The notes under the pieces: model-generated | Told to the model about the DNA's origin: nothing | Databases searched by the model: none | The model's input: only the letters and a program-made list of their open reading frames with translations | Position numbers and translations under genes: made by a program | In this document: in pieces, positions 1 through 5,649 of the stretch | How the letters are laid out: each line of letters begins with the position of its first letter | Numbering within the stretch: the stretch's first letter is position 1 | From: JACPSX01 sp035288405 [NCBI: bacterium] | GTDB lineage: Bacteria > JACPSX01 | DNA: 8,807 nt | Reading direction: 5' to 3' | Assembly (NCBI GenBank): GCA_035288405.1 | Contig: DATEAK010000264.1 | Span: 1 to 8,807 of the forward strand

Positions 1-1
1 G

Positions 2-523
2 GTCCAGCTGGGGTTCGACGAAGCCAAGGTAAAGAATGTCTCTAAGGCTCTGCAGGGGCACTTCCGCAAAGCCTCCGTGAGTCCGAAACGGGTTCTCCAG
101 GAATTCCGGGTTACACCCGAAGATCTTTCCTCTCTGAGCCCCGGCCAGCAGATGACGGTGTCTATGTTCCGGCCAGGAGACCGTGTGGATGTCATCGGCG
201 TGTCCAAAGGGAGAGGTTTTACGGGGGTCATGAAGCGTCATGGTTTCCACGGTTTCCCCGGCTCCCATGGGACTCATGAATGCTTTCGGCACGGTGGATC
301 GATCGGTTCTCGATTTCCTCAAGGGACTCTGCGAGGTCAACGCATGGCGGGGCATTACGGAGACGAAAAGACCACGGTGCAGAATCTTCAGGTCGTTGAT
401 GTCAAGGAGGCCCAAAACCTCCTTATCGTCAGAGGGGCGGTCCCAGGAGCTCGCAACGGGTATCTGGTGATTCAGCCTGCCAAGCGCATGGCCAAACAGA
501 AAGATCAAGCGAAGATCGCTTAA
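2..523 (+). CDS. rplC: Ribosomal protein L3 (uL3), 5'-truncated by the window edge
   Basis: Frame 2 is open from the first base, so the gene enters from outside; 173 residues are visible and roughly 35-40 N-terminal residues are missing compared with the usual 205-215. L3 binds 23S rRNA near the peptidyl transferase centre and is an early assembly protein of the 50S subunit. The sequence shows typical L3 blocks: GHFRKASVSPKRVLQEFR near the start, VDVIGVSKGRGFTGVMKRHGF, the conserved loop SHGTHECFRHGGSIG, RGQRMAGHYGDEKTTVQNL, and the C-terminal NLLIVRGAVPGARNGYLVI. The THE-FRHGGSIG form of the loop differs from the enterobacterial one. A GTG at position 77 lies inside the gene and is not the real start. 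The gene ends with TAA at 521-523. No rplD follows, although rplD normally comes directly after rplC in the S10 operon. Confidence 0.97.
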   Translation, partial: VQLGFDEAKVKNVSKALQGHFRKASVSPKRVLQEFRVTPEDLSSLSPGQQMTVSMFRPGDRVDVIGVSKGRGFTGVMKRHGFHGFPGSHGTHECFRHGGSIGSRFPQGTLRGQRMAGHYGDEKTTVQNLQVVDVKEAQNLLIVRGAVPGARNGYLVIQPAKRMAKQKDQAKIA

Positions 524-676
524 TGGGTTGTCGAAGGATCGCTGCTCTTTCTTTGCCGGCTTCAGTTAGCAGGGTTCTTGGAGAAACTCATTTCTGGTAT
601 CTGCCTGCGCTGGGACTTCAGGCCCTGTCACGGGAGGCCGGTCTCCAAAGTCTGCGGTTTCCCTCAAGAAGTTTGT
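524..676. other. Convergent intergenic gap between rplC and trxB
   Basis: About 150 bases separate the two stop codons of convergent genes. I find no L4 (rplD) coding sequence in any frame. There is only weak hairpin potential, for example CTGCT at 542-546 with AGCAG at 568-572, and no T-tract that would make a clear intrinsic terminator. An open frame from the ATG overlapping the rplC stop (523-717) gives a low-complexity Leu/Ser/Arg-rich product with no recognisable domain and runs into trxB antisense, so I do not call it a gene. Confidence 0.6.
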
Positions 677-1885
677 CTACCCTTCCTCGGCTTCTAGAAA
701 CCGCTCGGCGTCTATAGCAGCCATACAACCAGTGCCGGCTGCCGTGACGGCCTGCCGGTAAACCCGATCGACGACATCGCCGGCGGCAAAGACCCCGGGC
801 ACGGCTGTCTTTACGCCTTCGCGGGTAATCAAATAACCGTCGGAATCCATTTCCAGAACGCCCCGGAGGAAACCTGTGTTCGGGGTGTGACCGATGGCAG
901 TGAAAACTCCTGCGCAGACAATCTCTGTGATCTTCCCGGTCTTGACATTGCGAAGCCGGACGCCGACTACCTTTCCCTGTTCAACTCCCAAAACCTCGCT
1001 GATCTCGGAATCCCAAATAAAGCGGATTTTGCTATTGCGATTAGCCCGGTCCTGCATCACTTTTGAGGCTCTGAGCTTATCCCTTCGGTGGACCACGGTG
1101 ACTGTACGAGCAAACTTGGTCAGGAAGATTGCCTCCTCCATGGCGGTGTCTCCTCCACCGGCCACGATGACGTCCTGATCCTTGAAGAAAAACCCATCGC
1201 AGGTAGCGCAGGCAGATACCCCCCGTCCGAGGAGCTTTTTCTCAGAGGGCAAGCCGAGAAAACGAGCGCTGGCTCCGGAAGCAATGATGATGGTTTTCCC
1301 CCGGTACGCGTTGCCGTCGGCTTCGACTATATAGGGACGTCGAGACAGATCGACTCGGCTCACTTCGTTGGAAACAAAGGTGGCGCCGAAACGCTCTGCC
1401 TGCTTCTTCATTTCCTCCATTAGGTCCGGTCCTAAGATCCCTTTGGAGAAACCCGGATAATTCTCCACTTCCGTTGTAATTGTGAGCTGGCCGCCGGGCT
1501 GTGCCCCTGAAAGGACCAGGGGGGCCAGATTCGCCCTGGCCGCGTAGATGGCAGCCGTCAGGCCGGCCGGGCCGGACCCAATGATGATGACCGCATATCC
1601 TTTGCCCTGTTCAGCGAGTTTTCTGCTTTCTTGAATCTCCAGAAGATCATTGAGGTTCCCTTGGTTCTCGAGGGCTTTCAAATCGTCATATCCTCCAATT
1701 GCTTTGCCGTTGACGAAGATCTGTGGGACGGTTTGCCGACCCGATTTCTTGCGGATTTCCTCCCGCCTGATTGGGTCATTCGTTACATCGATTTCCCTAA
1801 AATCAACCCCTTTGACCCTCAGTAGTTCCTTGGCAAGATGACAGAAAACGCAGTCGCTCTTTGTGTACACTTCGACGAGAGCCAT
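677..1885 (-). CDS. trxB: Glutaredoxin-thioredoxin reductase fusion protein
   Basis: This 402-residue protein joins two redox modules. Residues 1-84 are a glutaredoxin with active site CVFC (C12, C15), the cis-proline motif TVP (52-54) and the GGYDDL segment (64-69) that contacts glutathione in the family. After a short linker (about 85-96), residues 97-402 form a low-molecular-weight FAD/NADPH thioredoxin reductase: FAD loop GSGPAG (103-108), redox motif CATCD (C226, C229), NADPH loop GGGDTAMEEA (243-252), HRR (266-268) for the NADPH phosphate, GVFAAGDVVD (364-373) and RQAVTAAG (377-384). A classical TrxB has about 310-320 residues, so the extra length is the glutaredoxin. The likely role is NADPH-driven disulfide reduction in the cytoplasm, perhaps passing electrons directly to the fused glutaredoxin. 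The ATG is preceded by GAGGAAAGG. The gene lies 38 bp after the HD-domain gene on the same strand, so the two are probably cotranscribed. Confidence 0.95.
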   Translation of the reverse strand: MALVEVYTKSDCVFCHLAKELLRVKGVDFREIDVTNDPIRREEIRKKSGRQTVPQIFVNGKAIGGYDDLKALENQGNLNDLLEIQESRKLAEQGKGYAVIIIGSGPAGLTAAIYAARANLAPLVLSGAQPGGQLTITTEVENYPGFSKGILGPDLMEEMKKQAERFGATFVSNEVSRVDLSRRPYIVEADGNAYRGKTIIIASGASARFLGLPSEKKLLGRGVSACATCDGFFFKDQDVIVAGGGDTAMEEAIFLTKFARTVTVVHRRDKLRASKVMQDRANRNSKIRFIWDSEISEVLGVEQGKVVGVRLRNVKTGKITEIVCAGVFTAIGHTPNTGFLRGVLEMDSDGYLITREGVKTAVPGVFAAGDVVDRVYRQAVTAAGTGCMAAIDAERFLEAEEG

Positions 1886-1923
1886 TATGACCCTTTCCTC
1901 GTCGGCAAAATTGCGGGGAATGC

Positions 1924-3339
1924 CTAAATGTTTGTTGAGCTTGAAGCCTCCATGCGGCCGGCCACTTTCTTCGTTGCTTCTCTCAGGAGCCGTTTGTGGG
2001 CCAGGGCACTGTGCTTTATGAATATGCGGAATTTGACGATTTTTACCGGGAAGGTGTCAAACAACTCCCGGTAGTAGCGCTGGTCTACGGGTTCTTCCTC
2101 GGGATCGTAAATGTTGATTTGCTGAGGGCCGGCAAATGGATTGTCCGGCCGGGGATCAAATGGAGCCATGTCGACCGCGAATTCCAGATTCCGGAGATGG
2201 GAAGGAAGTTCCGCGCGGATCTGGTCCTCGATTTCTTCCGCGCGAGGAGGTCGGTGAAAGATCCCGCCGGACATGTATTGAATGCTCTGATCGTAAATCT
2301 CGCGCCAATCGAGCTTGCGCTCCAGAATTCGTTTCCATAGCTTGCCGAGATTCTGCTTCTTCAGATCAGAGCTTTCTTCCCAATCAGCAACCTGGGTCAG
2401 CAAGGACCAATCGGTCAGCCTGTAAAATGCCTCCAGGTGATTCAGCGGGTCGTTCGGGAAGAGAATCTCCATGGTCTCCGAGAACACTTCTTTCATCTGT
2501 AAGTCAATGAGCCGGGTAGTCCGGTGATAGTAGATGTTCTCGAAGAGATACTGTTTGGCCAGCAGGAACATCTTCAACGAGGAGATCCCGCGTTTGTGCA
2601 GGGTGAGCCCCCGATCGCTGAAAAAAGAATAGTAAATCAACCTCTCCGGGGCAACAGGGCCCAGATCAATGCCGCACATGTAGGAGTCGCGAACCACAAA
2701 GTCCATGTTATCCGCAGTGTAGACTCCGGAAAGGAGTGGGCGCATGAAGTGGAGCCAGCGCGGATATTCCGTTTCACGAGTTCCGGAAGGTTTCTTGATC
2801 AGGAAGGTTAAGAACTCGGGTTGAAGGGACTCGTCCGGAAAGAAAGCCCCATCCGGGCTGCGCCGCACCGCACGGATCATGTCGGGGAGCTCTTTCAGGA
2901 TGATTTGCTGTCCGATGTCTTCATGGTTGATATGGAAGCGATGCTCCCAATATTCGTTGTCTAGGAAATGCCCGAAGGGGCCGTGACCTACGTCATGGAG
3001 AAGACCGGACAGGCGGGCCAGCTCGACGCAGAAGTGAATGCTGGGAGCATCCAAGCAAACATTCTTGAGGGAGGGATAGAGGGAGGTCATGAATCTCCCG
3101 GCCAGGTGCATGACCCCGACCGAGTGCTGGAAACGTGTATGTTCGCCCGCAGGGTAGACCCACCAGGCCGACTGCAGTTGGTGTATGCGGCGGAGCCGTT
3201 GGACCCAACGGGAATCAATAAGGTCTTTCTCTGTGACTTCTCGGGTATTTTCTGCAGGCACGGTGAGGGAGATAAACTTGTGAATCGGATCGCCTAAGAG
3301 GCCCTCGGAAAGGAACTTTTCGTCCCCGGAAATGGCCAA
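1924..3339 (-). CDS. HD-domain phosphohydrolase, SAMHD1/dGTPase-like
   Basis: This 471-residue cytoplasmic protein is of the COG1078/SAMHD1 type; characterised relatives hydrolyse dNTPs to deoxynucleoside plus triphosphate. The metal ligands are visible: H72 in RFQHSVGV, H115-D116 in LLHDVGHGPFGH, and D210 in TADNMDF. They match SAMHD1 H167, H206-D207 and D311. H119 and H139 (in NHEDIG) occupy the positions of the SAMHD1 catalytic histidines H210 and H233. The segments YYHRTTRLIDLQM (271-283) and LEAFYRLTDWSL (302-313) also resemble SAMHD1, as does the C-terminal lobe (about 386-442). TTG is chosen as start because GGAGGTG lies 4 bases upstream and no in-frame ATG is better placed. It is the first gene of a two-gene unit with the glutaredoxin-thioredoxin reductase. 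The exact substrate (dGTP, several dNTPs, or other) cannot be read from the sequence. Confidence 0.9.
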   Translation of the reverse strand: MAISGDEKFLSEGLLGDPIHKFISLTVPAENTREVTEKDLIDSRWVQRLRRIHQLQSAWWVYPAGEHTRFQHSVGVMHLAGRFMTSLYPSLKNVCLDAPSIHFCVELARLSGLLHDVGHGPFGHFLDNEYWEHRFHINHEDIGQQIILKELPDMIRAVRRSPDGAFFPDESLQPEFLTFLIKKPSGTRETEYPRWLHFMRPLLSGVYTADNMDFVVRDSYMCGIDLGPVAPERLIYYSFFSDRGLTLHKRGISSLKMFLLAKQYLFENIYYHRTTRLIDLQMKEVFSETMEILFPNDPLNHLEAFYRLTDWSLLTQVADWEESSDLKKQNLGKLWKRILERKLDWREIYDQSIQYMSGGIFHRPPRAEEIEDQIRAELPSHLRNLEFAVDMAPFDPRPDNPFAGPQQINIYDPEEEPVDQRYYRELFDTFPVKIVKFRIFIKHSALAHKRLLREATKKVAGRMEASSSTNI

Positions 3340-3343
3340 ATTT

Positions 3344-3350
3344 CACCTCC
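3344..3350 (-). promoter_or_regulatory. Shine-Dalgarno that fixes the TTG start of the HD gene
   Basis: On the minus strand GGAGGTG is followed by AAAT and then TTG. An ATG a few bases further upstream is out of frame. The near-perfect ribosome binding site at ideal spacing is the main support for the unusual TTG initiation codon. Confidence 0.8.
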
Positions 3351-3371
3351 CATTGGAAAATATCAAAGCGG

Positions 3372-3400
3372 AGTGTAGCCCACGACTTTTCGAAAAGCAA
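3372..3400 (-). promoter_or_regulatory. Putative sigma70-type promoter of the HD/trxB unit
   Basis: Read on the minus strand, TTGCTT (3400-3395) and TACACT (3377-3372) are separated by exactly 17 bases. The predicted transcript start near 3365 would leave a leader of about 26 bases before the TTG codon. The -35 element overlaps the palindrome CTTTTCGAAAAG at 3386-3397, a plausible repressor site. Confidence 0.6.
3386..3397. repeat. 12-bp perfect palindrome CTTTTCGAAAAG
   Basis: This is a perfect inverted repeat lying across the -35 element of the minus-strand promoter. Its position suggests an operator for the HD/trxB unit; the binding protein is unknown. Confidence 0.55.
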
Positions 3401-3436
3401 GGGAGGGGGTGGAGGCGGGCGAGACTTCGTAGCTGT

Positions 3437-3448
3437 TCATTGCAATGA
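3437..3448. repeat. 12-bp perfect palindrome TCATTGCAATGA
   Basis: This perfect inverted repeat sits between the two divergent promoters. It is extended by a matching G/C pair at 3435 and 3450 after one mismatch. It may be a regulator binding site; there is no gene here. Confidence 0.45.
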
Positions 3449-3480
3449 TCCAGTACTATGTCATCTGCTTATTTCTATCG

Positions 3481-3510
3481 TATTGAAATACAATAACATT
3501 TTCGGTTATT
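3481..3510. repeat. AT-rich overlapping inverted repeats
   Basis: TATTG (3481-3485) pairs with CAATA (3491-3495) around a 5-base centre. AATAAC (3492-3497) pairs with GTTATT (3505-3510) around 7 bases. The AATAAC and GTTAT half-sites recur near the perR promoter (GTTAT at 3596-3600, ATAAC at 3613-3617), hinting at a shared operator unit. The assignment is speculative. Confidence 0.35.
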
Positions 3511-3562
3511 CGGCTTTTTCCTGAAGTAGGTGGTTTAAATGAAATTGAAGAAGAGCAGTTCT

Positions 3563-3576
3563 GGATTTTAAAATCC
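3563..3576. repeat. 14-bp perfect palindrome GGATTTTAAAATCC
   Basis: This perfect inverted repeat ends 3 bases before the -35 hexamer of the perR promoter. The position suits an activator or autoregulator site. It does not resemble the Fur/PerR box. Confidence 0.5.
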
Positions 3577-3579
3577 CTA

Positions 3580-3607
3580 TTGACAATTGAGAATAGTTAT
3601 CTATATT
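3580..3607 (+). promoter_or_regulatory. Sigma70-type promoter of perR
   Basis: A consensus TTGACA (3580-3585) and TATATT (3602-3607) are separated by 16 bases. The predicted transcript start is near 3614, leaving a leader of about 25 bases with AGAAGGA (3626-3632) as ribosome binding site before the ATG at 3640. It is the strongest promoter match in the window. Confidence 0.75.
3588..3602. promoter_or_regulatory. Putative Fur/PerR box in the perR promoter
   Basis: TGAGAAT-A-GTTATCT matches the Fur-family 7-1-7 consensus TGATAAT-N-ATTATCA at 11 of 14 arm positions. It lies in the spacer between -35 and -10, where binding would block polymerase. Together with the adjacent perR gene this suggests autorepression. 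A second palindrome, TATTAGCTAATA, overlaps the -10 element just downstream. Confidence 0.5.
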
Positions 3608-3615
3608 AGCTAATA
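3604..3615. repeat. 12-bp perfect palindrome TATTAGCTAATA
   Basis: This perfect inverted repeat overlaps the -10 element and the predicted transcript start of perR. It lies inside a wider imperfect dyad, GTTAT (3596-3600) with ATAAC (3613-3617). It could be a second Fur-family half-site cluster. Confidence 0.5.
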
Positions 3616-3639
3616 ACAGTTACTAAGAAGGAATCATTC

Positions 3640-4074
3640 ATGGTTTTAATCGAAACTGCAATAGATAAATTGAGAGAGCAAGGGTTTAAGGTTACTCCCC
3701 AAAGGATCGCGATTCTGAAGGCCCTTCTTAACAATACGGCTCATCCAACGGCTGAGGCCATTTATGAGTTGGTCCGAGTAGAACATCCGACTATGTCCTT
3801 AAATACTGTCTATAAGACGCTGGAAGTTCTCGGATCCATTGGTGAGGTTGTAGTGCTCAACGTGAAGGAAGGGCGAAATCATTTCGATCCGAACACGTCT
3901 CCGCATCACCATTTTGTATGCCGGCGTTGCCGGAAAATCCTCGATGTGCATGGGGATTATTCGGATGCTTTTGTAGTTCCAGCAGACTTGAAAGACCGCC
4001 ACCAAGTTGAAGGCTATCAGGTGGAGTTTTTTGGAGTTTGTAAGGAATGCGAGGCTCGCGGAGCAGACGGTTAG
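3640..4074 (+). CDS. perR: PerR-type peroxide-responsive repressor (Fur family)
   Basis: This 144-residue protein has an N-terminal winged helix (about 1-80; recognition region SLNTVYKTLEVL) and a C-terminal metal-binding dimerisation domain. All regulatory metal ligands of Bacillus subtilis PerR are present with an offset of two: H35, D83, H89, H91 and D102 (Bacillus H37, D85, H91, H93, D104). The aspartate at 102 favours PerR over Fur, which has glutamate there. The structural zinc site is C94-x-x-C97 and C134-x-x-C137. In the family, Fe-catalysed oxidation of the two histidines equivalent to H35 and H89 by H2O2 releases DNA. It is divergent from the HD/trxB unit and just upstream of rubrerythrin, an expected target. 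Its codons look more AT-rich than its neighbours, which may reflect acquisition or weaker codon selection. Confidence 0.93.
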   Translation: MVLIETAIDKLREQGFKVTPQRIAILKALLNNTAHPTAEAIYELVRVEHPTMSLNTVYKTLEVLGSIGEVVVLNVKEGRNHFDPNTSPHHHFVCRRCRKILDVHGDYSDAFVVPADLKDRHQVEGYQVEFFGVCKECEARGADG

Positions 4075-4177
4075 TTCTTGGGAAGGTGCATTTTTAGCAG
4101 AGGAATTTTAGGAAGCTGGGTTGGAAAAGGCAGCGGCTGTGACGAAACGGCAGGCAATCGGATATGAGGAGGAAGAA

Positions 4178-4603
4178 ATGGGGAAACCACTGGCAAGCAC
4201 GAAAACGTTTCAGAATCTGAAGGAAGGATTTGCAGGGGAGTCACAAGCAAACCGGCGTTATCTTTACTTTGCTCGCAAGGCGGACATTGAGGGCTATCCG
4301 GATGTAGCGGGGGTGTTCCGGGATACCGCGGAGGGGGAGACGGGGCACGCCTTTGGGCATTTTGATTTTCTCAGTGAAGTCGGGGACCCGGTGACGGGGG
4401 TTCCGGTGGGTGGGACGGATAAAAACCTGAAGTCGGCGGTGGAAGGGGAGACCTACGAGTACACGCAGATGTACCCGGGGTTTGCCAAGACGGCGCGGGA
4501 GGAAGGGTTTGAGGAGATTGCGGAGTGGTTTGAGACTCTGGCCCGGGCCGAGAAGTCCCACGCAGGGCGTTTCACGAAGGCCCTGGAATCCTTAAAATCC
4601 TAA
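4178..4603 (+). CDS. rbr: Rubrerythrin lacking the rubredoxin domain
   Basis: This 141-residue di-iron protein is a four-helix ferritin-like bundle that reduces H2O2 to water in anaerobes. Probable iron ligands are E21 (GESQANRRY), E54 and H57 (EGETGH), E91 and E94 ([10 protein letters not shown]), and E125 and H128 (AEKSH), matching the rubrerythrin pattern. The protein ends right after the fourth helix, so the C-terminal Cys-x-x-Cys rubredoxin domain of classical rubrerythrin (about 190 residues) is absent and a separate electron donor is needed. The ATG at 4178 is preferred over an in-frame TTG at 4121 because GAGGAGGAAG precedes it and the family begins here. It follows perR by 103 bp with no clear promoter, so it may be read from the perR promoter. 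Codons are strongly G-rich (many GGG and GCG). Confidence 0.93.
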   Translation: MGKPLASTKTFQNLKEGFAGESQANRRYLYFARKADIEGYPDVAGVFRDTAEGETGHAFGHFDFLSEVGDPVTGVPVGGTDKNLKSAVEGETYEYTQMYPGFAKTAREEGFEEIAEWFETLARAEKSHAGRFTKALESLKS

Positions 4604-4622
4604 AAGGAATTCATATATCTCA

Positions 4623-4642
4623 GACCAGCCTGGCAGGCGGTC
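4623..4642 (+). other. Stem-loop just after rubrerythrin
   Basis: GACC (4623-4626) and GCCT (4628-4631) pair with AGGC (4635-4638) and GGTC (4639-4642), with one bulged A and a 3-base loop. The stem starts about 20 bases past the stop codon. It lacks a proper T-run, so it may protect the mRNA 3' end or act together with the terminator that follows. Confidence 0.55.
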
Positions 4643-4655
4643 TTTCGGCGAGGGG

Positions 4656-4695
4656 AAAAGGGGTTGGGCACGGAGGGGGGCCCAGCCCCTTTTTT
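4656..4695 (+). terminator. Rho-independent terminator after rubrerythrin
   Basis: AAAAGGGGTTGGGC (4656-4669) pairs with GCCCAGCCCCTTTT (4680-4693) over 14 bp with one G-T wobble and a 10-base loop, ending in a run of six T (4690-4695). It closes the perR-rubrerythrin transcript. Confidence 0.88.
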
Positions 4696-4957
4696 ATCCG
4701 TGTTCCAGATCCTCCCTGTCCTTCGGGGAGGAGAGTCGTTTATCCAGAGAATTTCTATGGATACCGCTTGATCGCTACGCCAGAATTTTTGCCGCTTTCG
4801 GCCTTGATCCGTTCATAGCTCCCCTTAGTTCCACACCGGCGCCAAGCCGGCTGATTCCCGGGCACTAAGTGAGGTGATGATGCTATGCGGGATGAGTGAG
4901 GAACGCAAGGTGTGTTCACTCAGGGAGAGACAACCCTTTCAAGAGAGGAGAAAGATC
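4696..4957. other. Intergenic leader region before the thioferritin gene
   Basis: No gene is recognised in this stretch. A small hairpin, CCTCCC (4711-4716) with GGGAGG (4726-4731), is present. No convincing -35/-10 pair is visible, although a promoter is expected after the strong terminator. The thioferritin frame is open back to a GTG-ATG-ATG cluster at 4874, preceded by a weak purine stretch, so a 28-residue N-terminal extension is possible but not favoured. Confidence 0.5.
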
Positions 4958-5509
4958 ATGGCCAAGGTAGCGCGAGAGATGGTGGAGAAGGCGGGAGTCA
5001 ATGTTGAACAACTCGTAAAGATGTTGGTCGACAATGCGGCTGCCGAACTCACCACCTATTACTACTACACGATCCTGCGGGTGAACCTGATCGGACTGGA
5101 GGGGGAAGGCCTCAAGCAGATTACCGAAGACGCCCGCATCGAAGACCGCAATCACTTCGAGGCCCTGGTGCCTCGCATCTACGAACTCGGCGGCAAGCTG
5201 CCCGGGGACATGAAGGTGTTCCATGATACCTCGGCCTGTCCGCCGGCGACCCTGCCAAGGGATCCGAGTGATATCCAGGCAATGCTTAAAGTGCTCGTGG
5301 AAGCGGAGAGATGCGCGGTGAGGGGGTATACAAGCATCTGCAACATGACTGCCGGCAAGGATCATCGGACCTACGATTTGGCCCTGGCGATCCTGCATGA
5401 GGAAGTCGAGCACGAAGCCTGGTTCTCCGAATTCCTGGGCGAGGGTCCCTCAGGCCATTTTAACCGCCGCGGTGAGAACTCACCTTTCGTGTCGAAATTC
5501 CTGAAATAA
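4958..5509 (+). CDS. Dps-like ferritin (DPSL, thioferritin family)
   Basis: This 183-residue ferritin-like protein resembles archaeal and anaerobe DPSL proteins, which form 12-subunit cages like Dps but carry a bacterioferritin-type intra-subunit di-iron site and use H2O2 to oxidise Fe(II). Candidate ligands are E30, the E62-D63-R64-N65-H66 segment, E115 or E117, and E149-x-x-H152. C119 and C128 in ERCAVRGYTSIC form the cysteine pair near the metal site that defines thioferritins; C94 is an extra cysteine. The phrase IYELGGKLPGD is typical of the family. The ATG at 4958 is chosen because AGAGAGGAG precedes it and the N-terminus MAKVAREMVEKAG fits the family. With perR and rubrerythrin upstream it completes a peroxide/iron detoxification cluster, though a terminator separates the transcripts. 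Confidence 0.88.
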   Translation: MAKVAREMVEKAGVNVEQLVKMLVDNAAAELTTYYYYTILRVNLIGLEGEGLKQITEDARIEDRNHFEALVPRIYELGGKLPGDMKVFHDTSACPPATLPRDPSDIQAMLKVLVEAERCAVRGYTSICNMTAGKDHRTYDLALAILHEEVEHEAWFSEFLGEGPSGHFNRRGENSPFVSKFLK

Positions 5510-5525
5510 GTTCGCAGTGGGACAG

Positions 5526-5573
5526 GGGAGGCTCGATAGAGTTCGGGTCTCCCCGAGGATCCTCGATTCTCCC
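5526..5573 (+). other. Nested stem-loop after the thioferritin gene
   Basis: GGGAG (5526-5530) and TCGA (5533-5536) pair with TCGA (5563-5566) and CTCCC (5569-5573). Inside lies a second hairpin, TCGGG (5543-5547) with CCCGA (5552-5556). There is no adjacent T-run, so it is either a factor-assisted terminator or an mRNA-stabilising structure at the end of the thioferritin transcript. Confidence 0.5.
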
Positions 5574-5592
5574 TTCCGCAACATCGTTTGCA

Positions 5593-5622
5593 TTGCGTCC
5601 TTACCTGCGATAACGTTATAAT
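5593..5622 (+). promoter_or_regulatory. Sigma70-type promoter of the midA-glcF-nuo unit
   Basis: A consensus TATAAT (5617-5622) has TTGCGT (5593-5598) upstream at an 18-base spacing. The -10 overlaps a 10-bp palindrome, ATAACGTTAT (5610-5619). The expected transcript start, 6-8 bases downstream, falls in a run of nine T (5626-5634). GGGAG (5639-5643) serves as ribosome binding site for midA. Confidence 0.65.
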
Positions 5623-5649
5623 CTATTTTTTTTTACCCGGGAGTTTTGG

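Noticed and set aside
523-717. Open frame starting at an ATG overlapping the rplC stop codon (TAATG)
   Set aside because: The 64-residue product has no recognisable domain, is low-complexity, is not L4, and its end overlaps the 3' end of trxB antisense.
1924-3339. HD phosphohydrolase as part of an anti-phage dNTP-depletion system
   Set aside because: There are no defence or mobile genes beside it, and its partner is a redox enzyme. A housekeeping dNTP role is simpler.
4121-4177. N-terminal extension of rubrerythrin from a TTG codon
   Set aside because: The family begins at the ATG at 4178, which has a strong ribosome binding site; the extension has no similarity to rubrerythrin.
4874-4957. 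28-residue N-terminal extension of the thioferritin
   Set aside because: Family length and the AGAGAGGAG site support the ATG at 4958. The extension is basic and cysteine-containing but resembles nothing known.
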